This document shows, piece by piece, positions 45,554 through 57,132 of a stretch of 64,000 nucleotides of DNA. This DNA is from Astrocystis sublimbata (Eukaryota; Ascomycota; Sordariomycetes; Xylariales; Xylariaceae), in assembly GCA_022453515.1 (NCBI GenBank), contig JAJNNY010000001.1:62001-126000 (forward strand), in the 5' to 3' direction. The notes under the pieces were generated by a model that made no database searches, had not been told where the DNA came from, and saw only the letters and a program-made list of their open reading frames with translations. The translations under genes were made by a program, and so were the position numbers. The number at the start of each line of letters is the position of its first letter. Within the stretch, counting starts at the first letter, position 1.

Positions 45554-46926
45554 CGAAACAGGATCCTAGCACACTCCGTTGTCTTCGAACCTCGGTCGGA
45601 TATGCTCCACGTATTTAACGTAGTTGAACTGTAGCTCGATGAGGAAACTTCACTACTCGACTTCAAAAGTAGATACGCAAAGGCGCTTCTAGGCACAGCG
45701 TAGCAGGAGCAAATCTAGAACAGATTGAACGACGCACATGAGCGATTTAATGGGAGACACGCTGAAAGATAAATACGGCCCAGTCACATGGTTCCAGGTT
45801 CGAAAGTGCGGAAGCTGGCGGGAGCAATATCACGTCAAGAACCAGGAATTCATCGGCGGTCGATCCGGATATGGGGCTCGCAACGTCCGCAGAGTCGCAA
45901 TATCGGGTTTCTCTGGGACTGAGACTAACCAGATTGTCTGGCGCTCCGCACGAAGTGAAGGCCATTCTTGGAGGGACGGAGAGAGAAATAGGCGACTGAC
46001 TAGTGGAACAATTGTTTCGGGAGACACTGCCGTCGAGATGGCCCAGATGCGCGGTGGGACATGACGTCGAGAAGAACCCGTCGTCCATTTAGCCGTATAT
46101 TGCTTCGTTGGCTGGGGCCGGGGTAAACGGGACAAATCGCCTGCATGGCTGGTCTTGTCTTTGCTTGCGACCGTGCATGCTAAGAATAGCGACCAGTCAT
46201 AAGTCTCCCAATTGCAATCTCGCCGTATCATAAGTGATGACTGTGCAATCTCTTGTCTGTCCCACGACCCGACTTGTCCTGCAAGTTGTGATCTGCGCAA
46301 CACTCAACATGTAACAGTGAGATAACAGTACTGGACACTTCAGGGTAGGATATTTGACTTGGGATAGACAACTATTCGAGAATATCTCTCAATGTTGTAA
46401 CATTGAGATCTAAAGACTTACTAGACACAGCGATGATGCCCCGGTCTATGCAGTCGAACACGGTATATGCGAAGACGGGCGTCCGTTATTGCCACTATCA
46501 GACCTCAAAGCCAAGAGCAATGCATCGGCACGCTGCATGGCATTAGCAGCCGTGGGAGATAACCTTGGTTGCGTTGTCATACACATGGAAGTTGCTGTTG
46601 TCATTTGTGTCTTGATGAATCGTTCTAGATTCCACAACCATTGGGGTCTACTATGAGTCTAGACTTGGAAAATGCTTGATATGATACAATATCTGAGTTC
46701 CTGCATTAGGGTCACAGGAATGGGCCAGTGGTACTGAAAGCAGTCGTATATCGGATGATCAACCGAATGGACGAAGGGCAGCAGTAGCTCAGATAATGTG
46801 CGAGATGAGGTCCGGTAGAAGCTGGCGCCAAGTCAATAGTAAAGATCCGGTAGTAAAATTCGATTGAGTACATGGAATGAAAAATAATCATAGATCAGGC
46901 TAGTAATATCGTGCATCTAATCAAAT
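45554..46926. other. Intergenic region of about 1.4 kb
   Basis: No gene recognised. Open frames of 100-160 codons on both strands between 45738 and 46303 lack signatures and overlap each other, so neither is accepted. The cytochrome promoter should lie at the left end. Confidence 0.5.
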
Positions 46927-48676
46927 TCAAAGTCTATAGCGAAATCCAACAGTCTTCCAATCAGTGATGTCTTCATCGCTATTCACCTGTGATTCAACCT
47001 CCCTAGCTTCTTCACTGCGAGTAAGATTACCACCGCTTACAGCATGTATCAATCCTGAAACTCTGTCTCCGTCATCCTCGAGCGCTCTGTGGCGATTGAC
47101 GCTCATCAGATAAACCCTCAGCAGCAAAGAGAGCCCAACAACAAGCGAGTAGCAAATCACGATGCCGCGGAACGCCGTCGCGTAAGCGGGCGCCTCGCCC
47201 TCGACGAAGAGCTGGGGTCCGGCAATGTTGCCGACACAGTAAGCGACGAAAAGCAACGCTGTCGTGGTATTCTTCTTCGTGATGCCACGGATGTTGGATT
47301 GCACAAGGGACACTGAACGTTGAGATCGCGGGTCAGCGGACAGACGGAGCGAAGGTGATCTTAGAAGTCCATGACTCACAGAGAAGCGGGAGGGCAGCCG
47401 GGCCAGAGGAAAGAAGAAAGTATGCGAATAGCGAGACGCGGCGGGAGGAAATTGCGGTGCGGTGCGCGATGAGCGCCGAGCCAACGATGGGCGGGATCAC
47501 GACGCTTGCGATCAAGAAGCAATTCATCGAGCGGCTAGTTAACGTGTCAGGCAAGTTCCAATTTATGAAGGGCCGAAGGGTATCAGAAGCTTACAACCGC
47601 CCAGCGCACCATCCCGAGCCCGAAATAACACCAATGCAGAGGATCGAGTATGGCACATTGATAGACAGGCTTTCGAACGGTCGAAATCCCAGCTCCGTGA
47701 TCACCAGATTGGCAAAGTTCTGCGTGCCGCCGTTCGGAATCTGACAGCACAGGGAGATGGCAGCGACCAGCCAAGTCTGCGGATCGCGCAGGCACTCGCG
47801 CGCCTGTTCCCACTTCCAGACCGCATTGACCGTGCTGCCCATGCCCTTCGTAGCAACACGATCCCGAGCCAGTTTCCTCTCTTCCGGGTATAAGAAAGCC
47901 GCAGTGGGGATGCTGCCCGGCAGTCGGACGAGAACCACTACGCCCAGAGAAAGGGTGAGCACCCCAAGCAGAGCGAACATCTGCCTCCACGCGCCCTTGC
48001 CAGCTGCATGTGGCCCATCTTCAACAAGCAGCGCGGCGGCGATGGCAAACGCCAGGACTGAGGCTGCGATCCCGCCCGCCGCGTGGCCCGCGAACCACAC
48101 GCCGGTGCGCTTCGGGATCTCGGAGCGCGTGTACCACGTCCCCGTCACGAAGACCAGGGACGGCGTGACCGCGGCTTCGAAGGCGCCGAGCAGGAACCGA
48201 CACGTGACCAGCCCTGCGAAATCGCTGCAGAGCGACGTGGCGAAGACGACGACGCCGCAGAGGATGAGGGCGGTGCCGAGGATCTTGTTCGCGGGGACGC
48301 GCGAGAGCAGCGCCGCGGCCGGGTAGCTGCATAGCGCGTACCCGATGTAGAAAGCGGCTGCGACCCAGGCGAATTTGTTTTTTCCGGATTTGCCGTCGCT
48401 ATCCCCGGGATCGATGAGGCCGGTGTCTTCCCGGAGACCGAAGACGGAGGCGCTGGAGAGGATGGTCTTGTCCATGAAGTTCACCATCGCGGCGAGGAAG
48501 AGGAGCGGCATTATATGCCTATCTATACGTCGCACCACGTCTCGGTGCTGAGAATCATCGTCGCCAACACGTGTTTCCTGGGGACATGGTTCTGTGGGAA
48601 TCTCCCTCGTGTCGTCGGTGTCCGGAGGTGAAGAGAGGAGCCCTCTCTGGCTGTCAATGGACTCGCGGCTGTCCAT
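46927..48676 (-). CDS. MFS transporter of the Dal5-like anion:cation symporter family
   Basis: Three exons (48676-47595, 47534-47380, 47312-46927) close in phase to 540 residues. After about 48 hydrophilic residues the protein reads VVRRIDRHIMPLLFLAAMVNFMDKTILSSASVFGL, the usual start of fungal allantoate/nicotinate/pantothenate-type permeases. The central ERKLARDRVA motif sits in the cytoplasmic loop, and GGTQNFANLVITELGF is the common TM7 block. The C-terminus TTALLFVAYCVGNIAGPQLF is also standard for Dal5-like carriers. These take up organic anions such as vitamins, ureides or small peptides with protons; the substrate here is unknown. The final intron is short (67 bp). Confidence 0.87.
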
Positions 48677-49587
48677 GGTATAGCTGTCTCTTTGGAAACC
48701 GTTTCAAAGATGCGCACATTCTAAGCCGTATGCGCAGCAGTTGAATTATTGGTTGGGCTGGTTTTGGGAGTTGAGATGGTCGAGATTGACATGGGAACTA
48801 ATGTAACGGGGAGATCAGCAGCACCGTGGGGTCGCATTCGGACCTCCAGTGTGGGGTTTGTATTCAAGGACTGTGGCACTGTGCCGCAGAATCATATCAT
48901 GTGAAACAATCCCGCTGATTTCCCATACTTCAATTAAACTTCGTCCTAAACCTTTGCAGGCAGAGGTTAGAGGATAAAAATTAAATCCGATGTGCCATGA
49001 AATGTTTTCCGTAGATAATTGTTCCAAGTTATTGATAAAACTACCATCATATGTTAACCCACTCGAACTCTCAAATCTTATGACCAGTATTTAATGCGGC
49101 AATTGACATACTCGGTTTACAGCTATGAATACATATATTACTAGATTTTGAGATGAGTTTTGATACGTGTGATATAGGGCTGGAAAGAAAGTCTCAGGCC
49201 CTAGAGAACGAAAGGTGAAAAGGGAACTCCCAGCTATGGCGATAACAACTACACACGGTATCCTTAAATTTACGACTCTTAGATTCGACAAGATCAGGTC
49301 GTATAGAAATCGAATAAACACAATGCACTTGTTCCCAGGCAACTACTATCGGCTGCGTGCAGCAGGCAGCGGACGGACGGCTTTTCTTTCGTTTGTAACT
49401 TTCCGCCCAGCACTTCGTTTGCCTTCGAGCAAACGGATTTGCCAACTTTCTGTTACCCAGTTCTCACTTAAAACTTGCACCTTAGACTACCTACATACTA
49501 CCTACATAAGCTCTTCATCCTGCGACCCGAACACCAACCTTCCCCAACCTCACTTACCAAGCAACGATCCAAGAGTCTTGTTCCAAC
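48677..49587. other. Intergenic region, divergent
   Basis: Promoters of the Dal5-like transporter (-) and the LRAT-like gene (+). A direct repeat of CTACCTACATA lies near 49490-49509. No gene is supported. Confidence 0.5.
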
Positions 49588-50501
49588 ATGAGTAAGCAAT
49601 TGGTTCAAGATATGTTTGCAGTACTCAGAATGCTAACAGAAACCTAGAACGATACCTAAAGGAACAATGCTACCTCGTATCGAGGCCTCTCGAGGGAAAC
49701 ATGCCGTCCGGGACCCTCGAATGGAAAGCGATTGGAAATGGCTCGCCGGTACCCAGTCTGCTCGATCGCCAGCCATACCTGGAGCACTGGGCATTGTGCA
49801 TCTTCAAAGCCAAGGACCTCGACCCCTCGGAACCAACTGCGCGAAATGCTTTCCTCACGGCCAGCTACTACGATTTCGGCGTCAGGTCCGCGGACCAAGG
49901 ATGGTTCAAAGCATCGACGAGCAGCCAATCGCACACCGTGTTCGACTCCTTCACCTGGACACCGTCTCATATCCGGAACATCACCTGCGTAGAGCACCTG
50001 GGCGCTGCTGCCATCACGAAGGACATGGTAGCTGAGTACAGTGAGTTTTGGTTGATAATTATCTTGGCGACTTAGTCTATTCCATCATCATCACACAACA
50101 GCTGCTAACACGCATTGATTCCAGGAAGCGAACTCATCCGATTGTGGGATACGTATGAGCCCCTGTCGTGGAACTGCCAGCACTTCGCCATGCTCCTCGC
50201 TCGCCTGACGATCGACTCTCCCTACCATGCACAGAAGATTCATCTTTTGTTTCGATCGCAGTCTACCTGGCTAAAGCTGCTCAAACACAACTGGGGCGAG
50301 TGCCTCAAAGTCGCTGCTACCATGGCCTGCAACCCCTTGCTCGGATATCTTGGCGTCCAATGGCTCGTTACCAATCGTGGGACAGGTGCGAAGGCTCCGA
50401 AGGCATTGGCCAAGGTAGCTGCTCGCTTCGAGGAACTCGAGGACGTGATTCCAAACGATTGGTGGAAGGAGTCAGGCATGGGCTTCGGCAAGCTGGATTA
50501 G
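49588..50501 (+). CDS. LRAT/NlpC-P60-like protein (putative Cys-His hydrolase or acyltransferase)
   Basis: Model of three exons (49588-49591, 49648-50040, 50125-50501), 257 residues. The first coding exon is only ATGA before a GTAAGC donor. If that is wrong, translation could begin at the ATG at 49701. The sequence has EHWALCIF with His48 and, about 100 residues later, WNCQHFAMLLA with Cys150. This His...NCxHF layout is the signature of the LRAT/HRASLS branch of the NlpC/P60 fold, where His and Cys form the catalytic pair in acyl transfer or thiol hydrolysis. A long hydrophobic helix (GYLGVQWLV region) follows Cys150. Membership in this fold is inferred from these motifs only. The substrate is unknown. 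Confidence 0.65.
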
Positions 50502-50839
50502 ACGTCAGAGGGGATTGACGCTTAGAGTGTTGACCATGTAGCACGTAATTAGTCTCTAGCTCGTTACCAACAAATGTGAATCGAGATTGCTGTCTGTACG
50601 TTTGAAATTGAAGGTTACATGGACATTCATCCATGCTGGGCACTCTGGATACCAAATGCGAATCCCAGCTCAAGTTTATGGTAATATATACAGCTATATT
50701 CCTCAAAAGATAATACCAGTCTACCAAAATTAGGGTATCAACCGCTCCCCAAACCATTCATATCTCATATACTGATGCCGATGCCGATGCTAATGCTGAT
50801 GCTAATGCTAATGCCAATGCCAAAAACCACCCAAATAAA
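50502..50839. other. Convergent intergenic region with short repeat
   Basis: Tail-to-tail spacer. It ends in a repeat made of GATGCC/GATGCT/AATGCT hexamers (50774-50821). No gene. Confidence 0.7.
50774..50821. repeat. Hexamer repeat (GATGCC/AATGCT variants)
   Basis: About eight degenerate hexamer copies just downstream of the stop codon of the lipase-like gene; the frame through it (MPMPMLMLML) is an artefact. Confidence 0.85.
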
Positions 50840-52646
50840 TCACAACGTCGCCCCCCTAACCAACCCACGCGGAATATCCGGCGGGCTCCTCCCATTCCTA
50901 TACTGCCACAGCCGACTCAAATGCTTGACCCTCACGCGCCCATCAAACAAATCCTCATCATCACTATGAATACTCCCCTTGAGACTACCATGCAGACTCC
51001 CATAAAAACTACCATGGACGGCCACCTGCGCCGGCAGCGCGCCATCATCCCAGTCGCCATTAAGGCCTATCATAGCCCAGCTATTATCAAAGCCTTCGCG
51101 CGCATCTTTGCGCTCGGTGCCTTTTTCCGCCAGCTCCACGACGCTATCCATGAATTCATTGCGGTCGGCGCAGGAGACCAGCTCGCCTTTCTCGTCGCGC
51201 GACAGCGGGAACATGCCGTTCAGATAGTGCTGGCTGAACTGGTGGCCGCCGCGCGTCGAGACGCGGCGGAAGACGCGCCCGATGAAGCGTGGCATTTCGG
51301 GGGATGCCCGCTCGTTGGTCACGAAGTGCAGCAGCCCCCAGAGGGCGACGAAGTCCGTCGTGTGCGCGTAGTGCTCGACGTGGCCGATGACGCGGTCGTT
51401 GGCTGCCACGGTGTACTTCCTCTTATGCAGCGCCGCTTCTCTGATGTCCTTGACCATGGCGCTCAGAGGCTTCGGGTGGTCGTCCGCATGGTCGATCGCT
51501 AGGTCTGATACATCTGATGAGGTCATCTGCAGGGTCGCCCGTCTCATTTCCACGGGGGAGTGGCTGATAGGCACCCCGACAACGCTGTGGTGAGATGGAT
51601 TAATATTACTCGCGCCGTTGGAGTGCGCCTTTTCTTCTTCCTGCGACTCGATGTGGCGGTGCGGGTTGTTGAAGTGGTTCGCGGCGTTGCCGAAGGTGTA
51701 GACCTCGAGCTTGGCGAGCAGGTCCTGCGGCAGCTCCTGCAGGAGCCAGTCGAGCACGAGCCCGCCCTCGACGCCGCCCTGGGAGTGCAGGATGAAGACG
51801 ACTTTGGAGTACTGGGGGTTGTAGAGCCGCTCTTTGAGGATCTTGTAAGCGAGCCGCACGTCGCTTGTGGCGTAGCCGAAGTTTCGCTGGATGAGGCATT
51901 CCAGAACGTCGAAGATGATGCCTGAGGTGCGGTTGTGGATGCCGAGAATAGGCCGCTTGAATGTCAGGGCTAGGCGGTTGATGTTGCTCTTCAGCCAAGC
52001 CTCGCTGGTTGTATACGTGTCAGCTTACATACAGGATCTCAAGACTCGGATTCACGAAGTGACTCAGAATAGCCAGTCAGTCAGGATGGCGGAGTGTAAC
52101 TTACCCTACCGCCACGCCGTTCAGGAATATCCACTGCTCATGCTGATGCTCCAGCAGCGCCGGCGCATACTTCGGGTCTGACTCGTACTCGATCGTCTTG
52201 CCATTCAGACACAGACTCAAAAGCCAGTTGACGAAGAAGAACGCCCCCAGCGCTGCTAAGAATAGATATACCGGAAGCACGAGAGCGATGGGCAGCGCGA
52301 GGATGAAGGCCAGCTGCAGGACGAAGAGAATGAGGTGGATGAACATGCACCAGATGTTGTCGGCGGTGGGCGACAGCTCGTCGAAGTGGTCGCCGTCGCA
52401 GGGCCGCACCGGCCACACGACCCACGGCAGGGCCCAGGAGAACCGGAAGAAGTACTTGATGTCGTAGGCGACCAGCTTCCAGGGAAGGTCGGTGTAGCTG
52501 TAGTTGATGACGGACTTGCCGCCCGTCTGCGAGCCGAAGAAGTCGGTGCGGTCGCCGGCCGCCGCGCTGCTATTGCCGTTGCCATTGCCGTCGGCGCGGG
52601 GGTCACCGCCGGCGGCGTCTTTTGCCGGTGCTTTCTCGTCTTTCAT
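50840..52646 (-). CDS. Integral membrane protein with alpha/beta-hydrolase (lipase-like) motif
   Basis: Two exons (52646-52105, 52004-50840) give 568 residues. The first 45 residues are polar and low in complexity. A strongly hydrophobic hairpin follows (IWCMFIHLILFVLQLAFILALPIALVLPVYLFLAAL, then FFFVNWLLSLCL), at least two membrane spans. The second exon carries a soluble domain with VVFILHSQGGVEGG (nucleophile Ser255 in an HSQGG elbow) and a downstream EVYTFGNAANHF strand, as in fungal membrane-tethered lipase-like proteins. A long insert and RVIGHVEHYAHTTDFVALWG (candidate His/Asp) follow. Near the C-terminus a four-residue repeat (GSFYGSLHGSLKGSIHS) precedes an acidic DDEDLFDG. Substrate and organelle are unknown. 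Confidence 0.75.
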
Positions 52647-52745
52647 GTCGATATACAACAGCAGTCGGTGATCAAAACAGGTACATAAAAAAGAGAAAAT
52701 TCAAAAAAGTGTAGATGCGACGGTGTGTGAAATGGATAGAATTGA

Positions 52746-52761
52746 ATATATATATATATAA
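52746..52761. repeat. (TA)n microsatellite
   Basis: About seven TA units in the promoter side of the lipase-like gene. Confidence 0.85.
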
Positions 52762-55700
52762 ATGCGAACTCGTTCTATTTCATGAGTCTGTCAAGGCAGG
52801 CAGACGGCTATTGCGCGCCGGGCCTTGCTGATACGCCTTGGCATTTTGGCTAGGATGCAAATGCGTCACATACCATCAAGGCGTGCCCATACTAGAAATA
52901 GAAATACCCAAGGTCGGTATTATGCAGAAGCCTTGAGCTCTTGTTGGATGGATTTGCATTCAGCTGACCCGTGTCATTGGGGCATTGGGGCACGCTCGTG
53001 AGCAAGCCCGACGGCTCACGGCACCAGATCTGGGGCATCAGGTTCTAGAGGGGACCTGCGTAGGTGAAAGCCTAGAAGGGCTGAGTGCTCAGCATGTCAA
53101 ATGAGTAAGTACCTAAGTACCTAAATCGAGGCAGTGGATCGTGTAAGATAGGACGTTCACACTGTAGCCTTGAATGTCTTGTCGCATAGCCCTATCGGTG
53201 TTTTCGTGTCCTGTCGTACCGATATGTGTCATTTTCCCAGAGGCAACCTCGAGACGGGAGGCGGCAGCTGGGTGCAGCGCAAACAAACAGATTGTTCTCA
53301 TGCACCTACCCGCAGGTACTTCGAGGTACTTCGAGAGAGGACCCACAGCTGATGTGCTGTACCTGGCCCGTGCCTGACACGCTGGGCGGGGCTGAGCTCG
53401 TACCTAGCTCGGCTAGTGCCCGTGGCGGAGGCAAGGTAGCATGGATCTTAGTGGGTGCCTGCGGCAGGCAGTCACCCGGGCAATAGATGACGCAGGAGGG
53501 CAGGTGCGTATGCGTGAGGTGAGGGTATCTACAGATGGCTCGTTCACTTAACCAGATGCTGTGATATGGATGTGTGCCTGACCGTGATAAAAAAAAAATA
53601 AACTTCCAGTCTCTCATCCTACATTTTTCTGTTTATCGAAATTCCAGAGGGATTCCCATCTACGAGTACTCAGACATCTCTGATGCTATAAATTGTAAGT
53701 GTAAGCGTCGCGACAGCGGGGAAATTAAAGACGGATAGGAGTATTGAGTATTGGGAAATTACCTCCCAGTCCTAGATGTCAACAACAGCAACCAACGCAG
53801 ATAACAGGAACCAGAAACGGGCCGGGAAAGGCGGATGTGCTTTAAGTCTGTAGAACATCATCTCCAATCTGTAGAGCTGGAGCATGACGCATGCCATCGG
53901 AAGGCGCCCTCGACGAGGAATCTCGCAGTCCCTTCACATCAGCACACAATGCCGACTCAGAGCTACTGTAGATGCTAAAGTATAGGGTCTAGCTCCAGAG
54001 GCGTTGTTGGCCGGTATATCATAGCAAAGTGAAGCATTTTGTGCGATGCCCGCCCGCCAGCTGCGAGGTTTTTGGAAATAGTTTCTAGTCTGTCCTAGTC
54101 AATGTTGAAAGCGAGGGCTTTCTCTCGGCAGGCGAATCTTTAGCCCGGCTTGACTGGCTTAAAACCAAGTGGCATGGCGTGGGATTTTGCTAGCCTGCTA
54201 TGATTAGAGGGAGGTACGTCGGTGGGAGCAAGCTATGTAGTCGTCGCGAACAGCCAACAATGACATATACCTATGCCCATATGGGTAGTTGGACGCAAAG
54301 AGGAAAACATGTGTTAGGTTTATGAGAATGGATTCTATCAAAAATCACAAGATACTGTACACATTTAACCACTCGTCCGTACAATCTTAAGCTCACCTTG
54401 GATGCAGCTACACGCATTGTGTCCCGTCAGAAGCTGGCATCAGACTCGACATCACGCGGCCCATCTCCTGAGCCAGCTAGCACAATAGGAACGAACACAA
54501 TGGTGGGCTTCCCTCCTTCCTGCGTACGAAGGCCGTGATGCAGTCCGACGGGCGTGCCCTCGCCAACTCTTCGATATGGAAAGAGATATGGAAAGAGATA
54601 CAGAAACAAGACGTCATGCTTGATTTTGGGGAAGATCGTTTATTAACGTCGGATTGCTGGCCACGGGTATCATATCAGGGCGAGGCGACTATCAGAGAAG
54701 TGCCGAACACAAATACCGGGAACACTAGCGACCTAAACTACCAGAGCATCTATTTTATCAGATGTAGAAAATGGGATATCAAGGCTTCTTATCAATGATC
54801 TTCAAGTCTGTTGTTTTGAAGGCAGATCCCACCATAGATCGGTTGACAGAGGTAGTTGAGATATAGGGAGCATCGTGGGTATCTCTCCCCTCCAACTTTA
54901 GTACGGACTCTAATACAGGTCCATACTTAGATACCTATAGTATATCACCACTGCCTCGTGTTTTGCTGGTCTAGAGCGAGGTGCTGACAGTCAGATACCC
55001 AGCCACTCTCAAACTTCAAATTGGATATTTTTCTTTCTTTATAAATCAGCGGTCCCTAGAGGAGGAGTGTGAGCACATCTTCAACTTCAAATAAACGCTT
55101 GACCGCACCCTGAATCAAAGTTCGTAGAGATCCTAGATCTTCAGCCCAACATCTCTCGTCTTGTCAGCACGCACAAGGACTCTGAGTCTAGCACTTGTCT
55201 AATGATAAGAGGTGGGCATTATTTGAGTTAAATCCTACTTAAGGCAGAAGATGCCTTGCTACCACGGCACAGGTGGGTGACGGATGAATAGGTGTGAATC
55301 ACTGCACAGGTGGGCACATGGATATTGCTGCAAAAAGACATCTATCTGATGGACTTCATATATCCTCAACTAGCCACCTAAGGAGTTATCTCTGCCTGTG
55401 CACTTGTTCACCCTGAAGTGAGAGTTCTTTCACTATATTGCACACGAACAAAAGGGAAGCTCGATACGTTGAGGAGATTTTAAGGGGTTTATCTTAACAC
55501 TCATGTAAACCATGTATAATATAACCCATGTTGATGTATGCGAAAAGTATTATATAGTAGATAGAGGATATAAAGAGGATGTTAAAATGAATAGACTATA
55601 AAAATGTCCATGATAAATGCCTTCCAACCTCCAGTACCTTACAGCAGCCGACGTCACTGCCCAGGCGCTGCCAGCACTCCACTAACATGCTATAACGCCG

Positions 55701-55776
55701 GCGCGACACGCTAAACCCCACTACAGCATATCGCCAGCTTCATCAGCTGGGCTCTTTCATAATACCTTTCTTTACC

Positions 55777-55786
55777 TACCTAGGTA
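55777..55786. promoter_or_regulatory. TACCTAGGTA palindrome near the DJ-1/PfpI start
   Basis: Fourth perfect copy of the decamer in this window, 47 bp before the ATG at 55833 and so probably within the 5' UTR or core promoter. Role not known. Confidence 0.35.
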
Positions 55787-55832
55787 CGCAGTGTCCGACT
55801 TTGTCTCGCCTGCAACAACATCACAATCCATC

Positions 55833-56967
55833 ATGGAAGAACCACAGATCACCGCCAGCGGGACATCGGTTCCGACCCCCAAGGTCATCTTCGTCATGGC
55901 CGACTACGGCCACGATCCCACAGGTGCGCACAATGTCTCACTCACTCACCCACTACCTGCCAAACCAAGACAAAAGCTGACTGCGCTTTCCTCTCGACTC
56001 CAGAGACGGCCGTTCCCTGGGCCGCCTTCAAGGCCGCCGGCTACGAAGTGCATTTCGCGACCGAGACCGGCAAGGCGCCGCGGTGCGACAAGAAGATGCT
56101 CGAGGGCGTCACCCAGAAGCTGCTCGTACGCCAACCGCACACCCCCAATGCCTGCGCATTGCCATTGTAATTATGTACCCATTATCAAACCCCAGAAATT
56201 AAATCCGCACACAGGGCGCATCCAAGTCGGCCGTCGCCACCTACCGCGCAATGCAGCGCAGCGAGGAGATGCTGCACCCATACTCGTGGTCTGCGCCATC
56301 CTTCTCCCTCGACGCCTTCGACCTTGTCGTGCTACCCGGCGGACACGAGAAGGGCGTGCGCCAGGTCATCGAGTCGGCTAGCGTGCACAAGCTGCTGCTG
56401 GCGTACTTCCCTCTGACGAAGAAGCCGAGTCGCAAGGTTGTTGCGGCGGTGTGCCATGGCGTCATGGTGCTGTCCGAGACCAAGGACGCGGCTGGCCGCA
56501 GCGTCTTGCACGACTGTGTCACGACGGCGCTGCCAGCGCAGTTCGAGCAGGCTGCGTATTGGGGCACCCGCGCCTTTCTCGGCGACTACTACAAGACTTT
56601 CGGCCACGGTAGCGAGAATGTGCAGGAGGCGGTAAGATTGCGCATTCCCGGCACTTTGGATATTGTACGTGAATGGCTGGTTCTGATGATGTGCTGTGCG
56701 CAGGTGACGAAGGCCCTCGCGAGCCCGGCGCAGTTCAAGTCGACGCTGAATCCTGGCCCGTAAGTAATCCCTCCCTCGTTCAAACCCGTGCTGGCGTAGC
56801 AAGACTGGATGCCAAGACGATGGTGCAACATGCTCACTTTACCGATCGATAGGTTTGTGGTGGAAGATGAGAACTACAACTACGTCAGCGCCCGATACCC
56901 CGCCGATGCCGAGGCCTTTGCCGAAGAGATTATCAAACTGTTTGCGAGTTTCGACAGGATTGTATGA
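55833..56967 (+). CDS. DJ-1/PfpI (ThiJ) family protein
   Basis: Five exons (55833-55923, 56004-56125, 56215-56631, 56704-56759, 56853-56967) close in phase to 266 residues. The opening strand KVIFVMADYGHDPTETAVPWAAFKAAGYEVHFATETG is the standard start of the fungal ThiJ/PfpI family. DAFDLVVLPGGHEKGVRQV is the oxyanion region, and AVCHGVMVLSE carries the nucleophile-elbow Cys (residue 151) with the neighbouring His. The end (PADAEAFAEEIIKLF) is typical. Class I glutamine-amidotransferase-like proteins of this type act as glyoxalases, chaperones or oxidative-stress proteins; the exact role here is not determined. It converges on the haloacid dehalogenase gene with only about 165 bp between them. 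Confidence 0.9.
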
Positions 56968-57132
56968 TGTCAGGAAATCAGGTTGAGGAAACTGTTTTTG
57001 CTGCTGGGGATCCAGCGAAGGGGGGGTATCTTGATTCGGCCGAGGGGGGGGAAGCTGAAGCATCGGTGTAATGTCAACACCCAATCATGTGTTTACGAGG
57101 CGAGAGATACCATTTGATTCTGATTCCTTACT

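Larger units (their letters stand above)
52647..55832. other. Intergenic region of about 3.2 kb
   Basis: No gene recognised. It contains a (TA)n tract (52746-52761), a run of nine A at about 53589-53597, a duplicated AGGTACTTCG (53314-53335) and a 12-bp direct repeat ATATGGAAAGAG (54573-54600). A perfect TACCTAGGTA palindrome lies at 55777-55786, 47 bp before the DJ-1/PfpI ATG. The part from about 54800 to 55600 is AT-rich. Confidence 0.55.
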
